The notes beneath the pieces were generated by a model. That model had not been told where the DNA came from. It made no database searches and worked only from the letters and a program-made list of their open reading frames with translations. From NCBI RefSeq assembly GCF_014898055.3, contig NW_023604861.1:83238399-83302398 (forward strand): DNA of 64,000 nucleotides, in the 5' to 3' direction. The first letter of the stretch is position 1; the number at the start of each line of letters is the position of its first letter. Positions 54,640-64,000 of the stretch are shown piece after piece. This DNA is from Talpa occidentalis. Lineage: Eukaryota > Chordata > Mammalia > Eulipotyphla > Talpidae. A program made the translations under genes and the position numbers.

Positions 54640-54930
54640 ATGTGCCCTCTGCTTAATGTTCATTTGCATTTGGCCCAAGGCCTAAAGGATATTTTTTGCC
54701 TGGGCTGTAGAATATAGCAGACATTAAATCTTATCGGTTTAATTTTCTTCCAGATAATAGTACAGCCTTTGATTTTTTCCCCCCAAACTATGGAAAAAGT
54801 GTCAAAGAAAAGTGGAACATTAATCAAGGGACTTTGATGAAAGGAATGAAAGTGTTTTCCTAAGAGCCCAACATGTGGTGCAGCTGCTGGTGGATATTTA
54901 AATGACATTTTTCATATGTTCCTGTAAAAA
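54640..54930. promoter_or_regulatory. Candidate conserved noncoding element with octamer
   Basis: An abrupt AT-rich block following GC-rich DNA: an exact octamer ATTTGCAT (54662-54669), ATCGGTTTAATTTTCTTCC, CCAGATAATAG, CTTTGATTTTTTCCC, ACATTAATCAAGGGAC, TTTGATGAAAGG and GATATTTAAATGACATTTTT, then an A-run near 54927-54939. No repeat family fits. Resembles a deeply conserved enhancer in composition; function is inferred. Confidence 0.3.
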
Positions 54931-56767
54931 AAAAAAAATCTCTTTGAGTTGATTCTGGAAATATATTCCAATTTGCTACAATGCCAGTGGTTTAAAAATT
55001 ATTTAGAAATAAAATGTGTTTATGATTTCTGCTCTACTTTGTGTATTTGTCTGCTGCAGTCCTCTTTGCTTTGAGAAGGGCCTAGTCTGTCTCTCTCAGA
55101 AACTGTGGGGCTCTTTAGGACAGAAATATTCCAACTGGGGCCCCTCAAAGATGGGAACTATGTTTTCTTCTTCTCTGGCCATTGGCCCCAAAGTCACTCT
55201 GCCTCAAAGGCTTATATTGAAATAGAAGGGGTTTAGGCAAGGAAGGAAAAGGTGAGGATGCCATTGTGATTAGGAAGACCTGGGGAAACCTTTTAAAAGG
55301 TATCTCCTGTACATGAGAAAGGAATAAACTCCTTCAACTCTTGTGGTCTCTCACAAGCCTGAATACCTGAGTGGGAGAAATGCAGAGGCCAGGAGACACT
55401 GGCCCCAGCCTTGCCAGTGTGAGGCTAGGCACAGCAGTGCTGGGAACCCCAAATCCCGTTGGGTTGAGTTTTACCTTCGTTTTTGGAGTCTGCTCAGCTG
55501 GGCGTATTTGGGATTGTGCTTCCCTCCAATCCTGCTGGGGTCACTTCCTTAGAAGATCATTTAGAGCTTCCTAGAGTCCTGCCTTCTGAAGACCAACTTC
55601 TTTCCTGTAAGCCTACCATCTTTGGGAACCTTGCCAACCTTAAGGTCAGAGGAGGGAGGCTGCTGAGAGGCCCCCTTTCAAGTGTGCACACTGAGGCTAT
55701 GCTACCCTGGTTCACAGGGCAGCGCCTGGCAGAAGCAGTGGGAACATGTAGATCTCATTCCAGAAAGGGAGAGGCCCACTGACCCTCCTCAGGGCCAGGA
55801 GGGCAAATGACCTGGAGCACTTTGGGCCCTCTAGAAGGCCAGGCCTCCCTGGGGGCAGATGAGCCAGGCTTCCTGACCTGGCCCTGGGCCATGTACTGGT
55901 CCTGTCCTTGCTGACCAGTGGGGGGCACACTCTCCCTAGTTTTCCTATCACCACTGCCTTCTCCTGAGGGAATATGCAGGGTGTTGGTGCATCTCCCTGC
56001 CAGGAGTTTCCTGGGGGGATGGGGAGGGAAGGCAGGGGGGGGGTGGTAGGGGGGGCTGGGGAAATGGATAGGTCCCCATGTTCTGTCCAGGGTCATCTGA
56101 AGACTCCAGAGTGCTCTCTTCCTGTACTGGCCTTTGGCTTCTGGTCTCCTCCCTCATTTCCATGTTCTCACACGGTCTTACCCAGAGAAAACCTTTTATG
56201 GGGAATATGTGGATTGGGGGCGGAAAGATACCTGTCCAACCCCAAGGCTGAGATGAGTGCTGCTGAACTGAGTATGTGCTCAAGTTCAAACTCAAACCTT
56301 CCCTCCTTTCCCGCTGCCTCCATTTCCCTCCTAACCTGATTATGTCTCCCTCTTCCTCCTCCACTCAGCTCAGTCCCACACTGTCCCTCTGAGTGCCCAT
56401 CCTGTCCTGTCTCTATATCTTGGTCCAATGTAATGCCTTCTTGAAGGCCTAGCTGAAGGCCTCCACGGTGGAACTCCAGAGAACCCAGTGACTGAAGCTG
56501 GCGAGGGAACAAACCGGGGTTTGCCTGGTCACTTACATCCTTGTCGGATCATGAACTGAGGCAGGTGGTGGAGGCCTTTCCTCTGTCTTCCCTTAACACT
56601 GCTGGGTGCAGGCTGGGGCTGGAAAGAGATGCTCAAGTGGGTTCCGAGCAGCCACCTAGAGAAAGCCTGTGTGCGTGCAGGCTGAGCTCCAGCAGGGTGC
56701 TCTAACCTATCTGCCTAGGATCACCCCTGTATCCTGTGATGATGTGAGGGCAATCTGTTGGGGGCAT
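54931..56767. other. Noncoding stretch with G-rich tract
   Basis: Begins with a short AT-rich segment (54930-55020). A G-rich segment at 56022-56060 contains runs of nine and seven G with short spacers. No gene or repeat recognised. Confidence 0.4.
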
Positions 56768-56916
56768 GTGTATTTCAGTCAATCTGCCTGTTCTGCTCCC
56801 CACTTTGTCTCTGGTGAATCCTCTCACCCCCCACACCTCTGGCCTGTACCCCACTTCTTGTATGCATAAATAAATAAATCTTTAAAAACAAACAAACAAC
56901 AACAACAACAACAAAA
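56768..56916 (+). mobile_element. tRNA-derived SINE, older subfamily, 3' fragment (copy D)
   Basis: Begins inside the SINE body (GTGTATTTCAGTC) and continues through CTGCCTGTTCTGCTCCCCAC, TTTGTCTCTGGTGAATCC, TCTGGCCTGTACCC and an AAATAAATAAATC tail, then a (CAA)n tail. The 3' diagnostic bases match copy C, not A and B. The tRNA-like 5' half is absent or unrecognisable, so it is 5'-truncated or replaced. No clear target duplication. Confidence 0.85.
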
Positions 56917-59054
56917 GCCAAAGACAGGTCTTTTGCCTCCTCTGGCCACATTCCTACCTAGACAAGGTGCCAGGAATTCCTACAGCTCTGGAGGGTAATG
57001 TTGAGTCATAGGCAGGACAATTAAGAAGATCTCAAAAATCTGGAGGAGGTCTGATGAATTTTCTTAGGAAAAAAAAAAAATCCATTTCTTTCATTGTTTA
57101 GTCTGCTTGTTATTTACAGTTATAAAACAGCCTACCTGGCAGGGTGAGAGCTTGGGTGGTGTCCAGAGGAACCCTCCACTGCTGCTGCTCCCCCAGTGCT
57201 GCCTGGTGCCAGAGGCCTGTCCCTTCTCCCCTCCTCCTTTCCAGAAGGAGAGAAGAGAGCAGAGCTGTGTCTTTGGCCACCTCCGAGATCACGCGGGGAT
57301 GGATGGCCTACTTCCTGGGCCATTCTGAGTACTTCTAGGATCATGCAGGTAATAAAGGCACACTAGGTGATCCTCTCCTTCCTATTTCCATTGCTGTCTT
57401 GCTAGCAAGGACCAAGTTTTTGCATATCTTCTTTGCTGGTTGCTGGAGGCAGCCCTTAGCCTGGAAAAGGGACCAAAGGGCTTGAGTGGAGGAATCCTAG
57501 TGTCTGCCCCTGAGTCTACACCAGTCACATCCAAGGGACTTTCAATAGGAAAAGGGACCCTGCAGAGCCTCACTGTGTCTGAGCATTGCAGTTTATGATT
57601 CTAGTATCACTAGGCGATGGCCTGCCCTCCAGAGGAACTGCATGACCTTAGAGATGGTTCCAGTAGCCCATTCCAAACCCAGCAGTTGCCCCTGGGAATA
57701 CTGTCATTGAAAGGGCCTACTGGGCCTGGTGACAGCCTGCCAGGCAGGGAAAAGGGCACAACCCAGCCTCATTAGGCCAGTAGTTAGTAGAACTCAAATA
57801 GAGTTGAGCTCCAAGGAGTCGCTAAACCCTGTGCTTTGCAAGCCAGAGCCAGTGACTGTGGCATGGCAGCAGGCCTCCAAGTTTCACTATGAATTGGCAG
57901 GTAGAAACAGGCTTGAACTAGAGCCAGAAGGGCTTGGGCGAGCAGCAAGGAGACTTCCTGAAAGAGTGGTTGGGCTACTGCTAGGCAGGGGGGACCAGTA
58001 GCCTTTTCTGCTTCTCTTTTAGACTGAGGTGTCTTTAAAGGCAGAAGAGCTACCTGGGAGACAGGTCAGGAATTGATGCTGCCCTAAGCTAGAGCCTGAG
58101 TTAAGTGACCTCCCTCCCTTCTGCTGCTCTCCAGGCTTGGAGAGGGACATGTGTATCATCTTGGCCCTGAAATACGAGAAGTGAAGCACCGCAGAGCTTG
58201 TCTTTGGTTTGCTGGGACTTTTGGATGCAAAGTAATTGGAGTGGGGGGATTTTAAATTTCTCTAAATGAAAATATTTTCCCATTGTGTAAATTCCTTTAT
58301 GGGGTTTGTTGCTAGAATTTTTCTATCTCCCAACCATGTTGAAAATCCAGTCATCCAGTTTCACAAACACGCACAACAGGACAAAGGCAGCTACAGTTCC
58401 ATGTATGTGACTCAGCCTCTGGCAGCAAAGGCGGAAGGGAGGAGAGTGGTGAGCTCGCTGATGAGAATGGGCCTGGGAAGGAGTAAGGAGAGAGGGGCCA
58501 GGACATGGATGGGGTGAGGCCCATAGTGGAAGTGGAGATGAGCACCTGGGAGCCCCTCACTGGCCTGTGTTCATGACCAACCTGAATCGTGCTCACTGGG
58601 TTTGATGGGGAGCCATGCACTTCCTGCCTTTGGAGCCCCATAGCTTGATGAGGGGCTCAAGCCCTGGTTATCAAGGAGCTGCCAGGTGATCTCTGGATTT
58701 GTGAAATTTCACACCACTGGTACTGACACAAGTGTAAGAATAATCCTGATAATCTGCACCACTGAGAAATGGGTCCTTTTCCCAGGGAACTGGAGTAAGG
58801 GACTTGAGTTCTTGGTGGACTCCCCAAGCCCTGGTCTCCTAGAAATGAACTACTAGGTTTTTATTTTAAGAGAGGAAAAGAGGGATAGCCCACCAATCTT
58901 CTCTCAGTAGTATTATTTGAAAAATGTTCTTTTCAGTACCTTCATTAAAGTCATAAAAGGCATAACTGCTTATCTCCCGGATGTCTGTGACTTCCTCTTG
59001 AGACATCCCTGGTGGTGGACTCCTTTACGATGATGTCTTTGTTTGGATTCCCTA
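56917..59054. other. Noncoding stretch, nothing classified
   Basis: AATAAA at 57351-57356 and an AT-rich block at 58225-58335 (TTTTAAATTTCTCTAAATGA) are the only notable points. No gene or repeat recognised. Confidence 0.4.
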
Positions 59055-59240
59055 GAAAATAGAGCCTGAGGCAGGGCTTAGTGCTAATGCTTTATTTGGG
59101 AGGTGCAAATCCAGGGCAGCAAGAGTAAGGCAAAGTGGAATCAAAGCAGTCAAGACTAGGGCACAGCGCCTCAGGATATGTTACTGTGCTGGTCAGGGCC
59201 GGGTCTCCTAGCTAGTCACAAAGAGATCAAGATGTAGGGT
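59055..59240 (-). mobile_element. Possible old LTR fragment
   Basis: GGATTCCCTAGAAAATAGAG, CCTGAGGCAGGGCTTAGTGC and TGCTTTATTTGGGAGGTGCA resemble the complement of a widespread old mammalian LTR (GATTTATTTGGGAGGTG type). Family uncertain. Confidence 0.35.
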
Positions 59241-59311
59241 GCATTCATTAGCCAGGAAGGATCTCTCTGGAAGTAGAAAGTGTGCCTTAGAAGAGCCCAT
59301 AAGAAAAGGAA

Positions 59312-59348
59312 AGAATTTTAAATAAAAGAGAATTTTATTTAAAATTCT
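59312..59348. repeat. Perfect AT-rich inverted repeat, 16-bp arms
   Basis: AGAATTTTAAATAAAA (59312-59327) and TTTTATTTAAAATTCT (59333-59348) are exact complements around the 5-nt loop GAGAA. Perfect over all 16 pairs, which is uncommon outside palindromic transposon ends or recent duplications. No known miniature transposon recognised. Confidence 0.88.
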
Positions 59349-59929
59349 CTTCCATCTTCTCTGTTTCAAAATCCATCCCATATGGATCTAACAGGAACCT
59401 TGTGATTGTACCTCTCAACCCCTTCAGCTGCTATTGAGGAAGTCGGGACCCATGCTCCATAGACTGATACTTTTTTCAAGTCTTCAAAGTGTGTAGGAAC
59501 CTGAAACTCTGAGCGAGCAACCGGTCAACCTCAGAGGGCTGACCTGAGCACACACGTAAAGAGTCTGTGGCAACTGAAGAGAAAGATATGGCTGAGGGGC
59601 TGAGAGAATCTGAGGAGGTTCATGAGAAATGGAGAGAAGGATGGGAAAGTGTCCCTGAAGAGACTCAGAGCCCTTAGGGATGAGGAAAAGTCGAAGGAGG
59701 AAATCTGGGAGAGAAAAAATGAGGGTGGCAATAGGAGGATTTCATGGAAGTGTAAGTGGACAAAGTGGAAGGACTCGTTGACTCTGGGTACTCCAGTTAC
59801 TCCAGTTCTGGAGGCTACTCCAAGGGCATTCCTCTGGATAAAAAGGCACATTAAATTAAAGCCCTTTTAGTCAGAATGTGCTCTTGGTTGTAAAGAATAG
59901 GCCTTCTCTTTTTTCTATGCCCATCTGTG
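59349..59929. other. Noncoding stretch, nothing classified
   Basis: Purine-rich at 59570-59730. No gene or repeat recognised. Confidence 0.4.
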
Positions 59930-60395
59930 CAGTAAATTGTAAAATGGTCATAAATTCTTCCTCTCCCTGAATTGATGCCCTTTCAATGTGACATTATAGA
60001 CCTTCCCATTAGGGGGTGAAGTCTGTTTCCCTACCTTCTGAATCTGTGCTTGGAGAGCATCTTTGTATGTTAGGCCTTGCCCTTTTCCTAAGCTTAGAAC
60101 CCTAGAGCACTATGTGAATGAGCCTGAGCCAGTCTGTTGGAGGATGAGATGGGACATAAGGAAAACTGAGGCGCTCCATCAGGTCCAAAGGAGGCCATGC
60201 TGCTCACCTAACTCTGCCTGACCCATCGGCCCACTCCAGCATGTGAGGAAGTCTAGTGGAGACCAGCTGAGCCAGTCTAGACCAGAAAAAGTGTCCAGCT
60301 GACCCAACAGTCACGTGCTAAATAAATTCTTGTTGTTTTAAGCCACCCATTTTGGGACTTTTTCATTCTTCTGTAAAAGCTAGCTAGTTCAACCT
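59930..60395 (+). mobile_element. MLT1-like (MaLR) LTR
   Basis: Sense orientation: CCCTTTCAATGTGACATTAT, TAGGGGGTGAAGTCTGTTTC, CTACCTTCTGAATCTGTGCT, the AATAAATTCTTGTTGTTTTA signal and AAGCCACCCATTTTGGGACT, then TGTAAAAGCTAGCTAGTTCA in place of the usual terminal sequence. It contains the family's poly(A) signal AATAAA and the conserved TTGTTTTAAGCCAC. No internal region adjoins. Confidence 0.7.
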
Positions 60396-60504
60396 GAAGA
60401 ATCCATGTACGTTGAATTCATAGACTGTGGTCAGTAAAGATTTTCACAATAGAATTGAGTTTCATATAACCACTGCAGAGAAAACCAACTGAATAAAGAG
60501 GATA

Positions 60505-60945
60505 AATGGTGATGGGGATAACGATGCTGAGGGATGACAATGGGTGTTGATATCAGTGATGCTATGGATGGTTGTAAGATTGTTGGTGGTGGTAGTGGTG
60601 ATGGTGGTGATGGCAGCGGTGATGGTCTTTGTGAAGGAGATGGTGAGTGTACGCTGGTTGTGGCATTGATTATGTAGCCAGTTGATGATGATGCTTGTAA
60701 AAATGATGTTGACAGTGGTTGCGGTGGAGATATTAGTAATCACAGTGATTATAACTAGGAAGATTGTGTGGTGGTCATGCCTGTTTGTGATGTGATGATA
60801 ACCACAGTGGAGAAGATGATGAAGATGGGGTGATGGTCACTTGCTGACAGTGGTGGCAATGGTTGTCATGACAGAGTGGTGGTGGTGATGATCATGGTGA
60901 CAAAGATGATAATTTGAAGGCAATAAGTTGATGCTGCTGGTGATA
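60505..60945. repeat. Degenerate GAT/GTG simple repeat
   Basis: GATGGTGATGGTGG, GTGGTGGTAGTGG and GATGATGATG units of irregular period, the same type as at 1-488. Old and mutated. Confidence 0.8.
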
Positions 60946-63900
60946 GGTGGGTGCAGGTCTTTATGGCGAGCAAGCCTGGGTTTCTCCTTCTGATTGTAAC
61001 CCAATATTAAAAACCTAACCCCCAAAGGAAGATGGATTTTCTGAGTAGGTTATTTTGTAAGATGGAAATATTAGAGCTCCTGGCTTTAATTCCTATTTTA
61101 TCAGAAGAGATGAACTCAGGCTGCGATAGGAATGGAAGAAGAGCAAGGGACCTCTGTTTCGGCACTAGCTGTCTCTTGGAAGGCAGAATGTGAGAAAAGT
61201 TATACAGGGCCACACAGACAGCTGGTCAGCTGGTGGAGGGAAGAAGAGACAAATCTCTCACCGCTTTAACCCCAAAACCAGAGCTCTCGAGTTCAGAGAG
61301 AGCCTGGTAGAGAGAGACAGAGACTGTGAGATGTGTACAGCCTCCGGTGGTCAGACTGCATCACAGGGAAATGTGGGGAGAGACACCAGGGACCAGAGAT
61401 GTGGTGTGCATCTCACCTGCCTGTGGGGAGGAGCCACTGTGACTTTGCTATGCGACCATCCCTGGAGTGTGAGCTGTGGAGTGTGAGCTGAAGAGCGGGA
61501 AGAGATTGAAGTAAGATACTGATGACAGGCTGCAGGCTTGGGGGGCCATGTGGAGGTCAGACTTGGGAAGGACAGGGCGGGCCAGAGCTGTCCCAGCTGC
61601 AACCCAGCTGCTCACTGACCGGTCATCCAGACCTGGCTGAGGACTGATGATGCTGTGATGGTTTATCACTCACATGGGCCCTCCTGCTGGCCACTTGCAT
61701 GCAATCCTAGCTTCTTTGTTGCTTTCCAGGGTCTGCTCTGGGAACGCACACCTGTGTTTCCCCTGCGTCAAAAGGGAAAACCCCCTTCACCTCCTGTCCA
61801 TGCACTCACTAAACAGAGGCACGGCTGGGAGCCCAGCAGAGATACAGGGCTGGGGATGCCTTGCCCCCGTTTGTCAAGTGTCAGCGGAAGTGGGAAATGA
61901 GTAGGGGAATGTGAATCATTGATCTCGGAAGAACTAAGGAGGGGAAGATTGTGGAGCATGTCTGCAGAGCCAAATTGGGAAATAAAACTCTGAGAGGGGT
62001 TTCAAAGACCCTTTGTGGGGAAAACTGGACACAAATTTCTGGCCCCAAACACTCTTGAGAATCTGCAGTTTTAGAACATGGCTCTATGTCTTTAGCTAGC
62101 CTGAAAATTAGCTCAGTTTTGTACCTGGATCTTACTCAAGGCATGTCCTGCAAAAAGGTGATGGCCCAAGGGGTGAGTTGAAGCTAAAAGTTAGCCAGGC
62201 CAGACTCCTCATCCAAGACTTTGCCCTGCTGAGAGCTGCACTGTCCCAGAAGCAGGAGCCTCTCTTCCTAACTTCATTGGGGCAACATGCAGGCTGGTGG
62301 GGGCACTGTCCTAATGTGCTTGGAGCGGCAGGTTGGCTCCCTCCTTGTCCCTGTACAGAGAGTGCGTGGACATCTGTCAGTCAGTGAGCAGAGGGCACCG
62401 CACAGCTCCTTGGAGCTCTTTCCCACCAAGGCTTGGAGTCAAATGAATATATGGAGCCAACACGACAGGGCCCCATTTGAAGGAACTTGGCACATGAAAG
62501 GTCTTAAAAGAAGCCAGTGTGGGGATAGTGAGCACAGGCACACATAAACCAAGATGAGACAGGAGGGAGGGTGGTTGTGCAGAAATTTGTATCACATGAA
62601 AAATCTTCTTGGCTGCTGAGTGGAAGTGGATTGGGGCTGGGGGTGAGAGGCAGGTGGATGCGGCTTGGTGAGGATGTGACAGTGGACAGGCAAGTGCAGC
62701 AAAAAGAGAGGGACCTCCCTGACCTTTGTACATGGCAGCCTCTCCACCAATATTTAGCAAATGAATGAAGAATAGAGAAACATAAGGTGGACCTGGTGGG
62801 AAAACGGTAGTGAAGTGTCCCATGTTTGTGCCATTTAATAAAATTCTGTAAAGGTAGGGTGTGTGTTAAAAGAAGGCTAAAGTGGAGAAGGGAGAGAAAA
62901 GAGAAAGAGGAGGAAGATTAATCAAAAATTAGCTCCAGACAAAATATTCACAGAGGCTATTATCTTTGCTTGAATGCTCTTTGGGGAGGATCTCTTCTTG
63001 TGGGCCAGGGCCAATGCTGTGCCCAGCCCCAATGTGTACACTCATAGGCTCCCTGCTGCTTCCCCCACATTGGCCCCCCAATTCCATGTGCCTTCAAGGT
63101 CCTGGTCTCAGCCAGCAGGACAGGGTGAGTAATTGAGGATGTGGTAAATACTATATCTCCCTCCAAAACCTTGGCAACGATGGGGCTGCCATATTGGGCC
63201 TTGGTCTGTCTATGAGAATGGACATGGCTTCTAGGGGGATATTAAACTACTCCCAAGGGCAACTGCAACCCCCAACCTTGTCTATCTGCTCCCTAGAAGC
63301 CAGAGGAGAGAGGTAGTAAAGAGAAAATGGACCCAGAATGACAGCAGGTCTCTAAGGGCACAAGGCCCAAGCTCCCTTCCTAGTCACAGAACAGTGTCTG
63401 TGAGGCAGTGAGTTGTGGGAGGCAGGAGACCTTCCCATCCCATGTGGGCTCTGACTGGGGTCTCCAGGGATCTGAGAATAAGATCTCTCAAGTATTTCAC
63501 ATCTCACATCTGAAAGTTGGAGGGGCTTGGTTGATGTCATTGTGAGAGAGCAGTTGGGGTCAAGTGAGGACCAGAGTTAGGGGTCAATCTGGGTTTGGGG
63601 CAGGGCAGTCTGAGGTTTAGGGGAATAATCAAGGGACAGTAAGTCTCTGAAAAGAGTGTGGTTTCAGCGGGGCCTGGTATGGCTCTGTCTTTGCTGGGGT
63701 GAAAGGAACAGTGTAGAACATGATACCACTTATGTTGTGGGAGTGGAATAGGGGAGTCACAATTTGGGATCTCCAGCTTCACTAGAACTTTTCTAAAATT
63801 TCTGAGCCAGGAGGATACTTTACGAGGACATAGAAGGGGTATGACAGGGCCATGAGGTGCCTTGGAGTGAGTTGGGGTGCTCCAGGTCCTGAAGGGGAAG

Positions 63901-64000
63901 GAAAGGATGAGATGGCCTTGGGAGAAAAGGATGGAAGAGTTATGGAGGGCTGAGCCAGGATTCCTGTAGACAACTTGGAGCTAGAGAGCTTGAGACACAA
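60946..64000. other. Noncoding stretch to window end
   Basis: No gene or confident repeat is recognised. 62740-62790 (CCAATATTTAGCAAATGAAT) may be an L2 end. 62870-62920 is purine-rich. Open frames up to 148 codons lack domains. Confidence 0.4.

Noticed and set aside
54223..54717. 164-codon plus-strand frame starting with MASAA
   Set aside because: Plausible start codon context but low-complexity L/P/S content, no domain and no evidence of transcription.
57351..57356. AATAAA as a gene 3' end
   Set aside because: Isolated hexamer without downstream element or upstream exon; expected by chance every few kilobases.
60505..60945. Coding potential in the GAT/GTG repeat (T/I/N-rich frames)
   Set aside because: Frames are translations of a degenerate simple repeat.

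Overview
The window is noncoding mammalian nuclear DNA. MIR and L2 fossils, a MER5A copy, MLT1-like (MaLR) LTRs and many L1 fragments mark a placental mammal. No primate Alu, rodent B1/B2, carnivore SINEC, ruminant Bov-tA or equid ERE copies are visible. Instead there are three full-length tRNA-derived SINEs of a lineage-specific type at 17205, 25040 and 28077, plus a 3' fragment at 56768. I cannot name this SINE with certainty. A non-primate, non-rodent lineage, possibly laurasiatherian such as a bat, is a weak inference.

I recognise no protein-coding gene, tRNA, rRNA or snRNA. The longest open frames (up to 248 codons, in the GC-rich half) show no domain, no codon signature and no convincing splice structure, so I did not call them. 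The window is probably intergenic or deep intronic.

Layout. 1-488 is a degenerate GAT/GTG simple repeat. 489-17100 is mostly unique, fairly GC-rich sequence with old MIR/L2 fragments, one MER5A copy, a small CpG cluster (3085-3285) and a candidate regulatory block (5070-5430). 17116-17893 is a solo LTR split by a young SINE. About 19470-32470 is AT-rich and dense in repeats: a probable 5'-inverted L1, two younger-looking L1 3' ends (one split by a SINE), MLT1-like LTRs, two overlapping minus-strand L1 fragments and two further solo-LTR candidates. 33000-59000 is GC-rich and repeat-poor, with scattered MIR/L2, microsatellites, a strong CTCF-like site (52219-52232) and several AT-rich islands that look like conserved enhancers. 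59000-64000 holds a perfect AT hairpin, an MLT1-like LTR and a second degenerate GAT/GTG repeat.

The history is readable from nesting. Old L2/MIR and L1 came first, LTRs later, and the tRNA-SINEs last: target-site duplications show SINEs landing inside an LTR and inside an L1 3' end. I found nothing that supports a new gene system. The most notable signals are the SINE subfamily structure, clean solo LTRs, repeated ZNF143-like motifs, CTCF-like sites and perfect inverted repeats. All family names come from reading against remembered consensus sequences, so edges are approximate.
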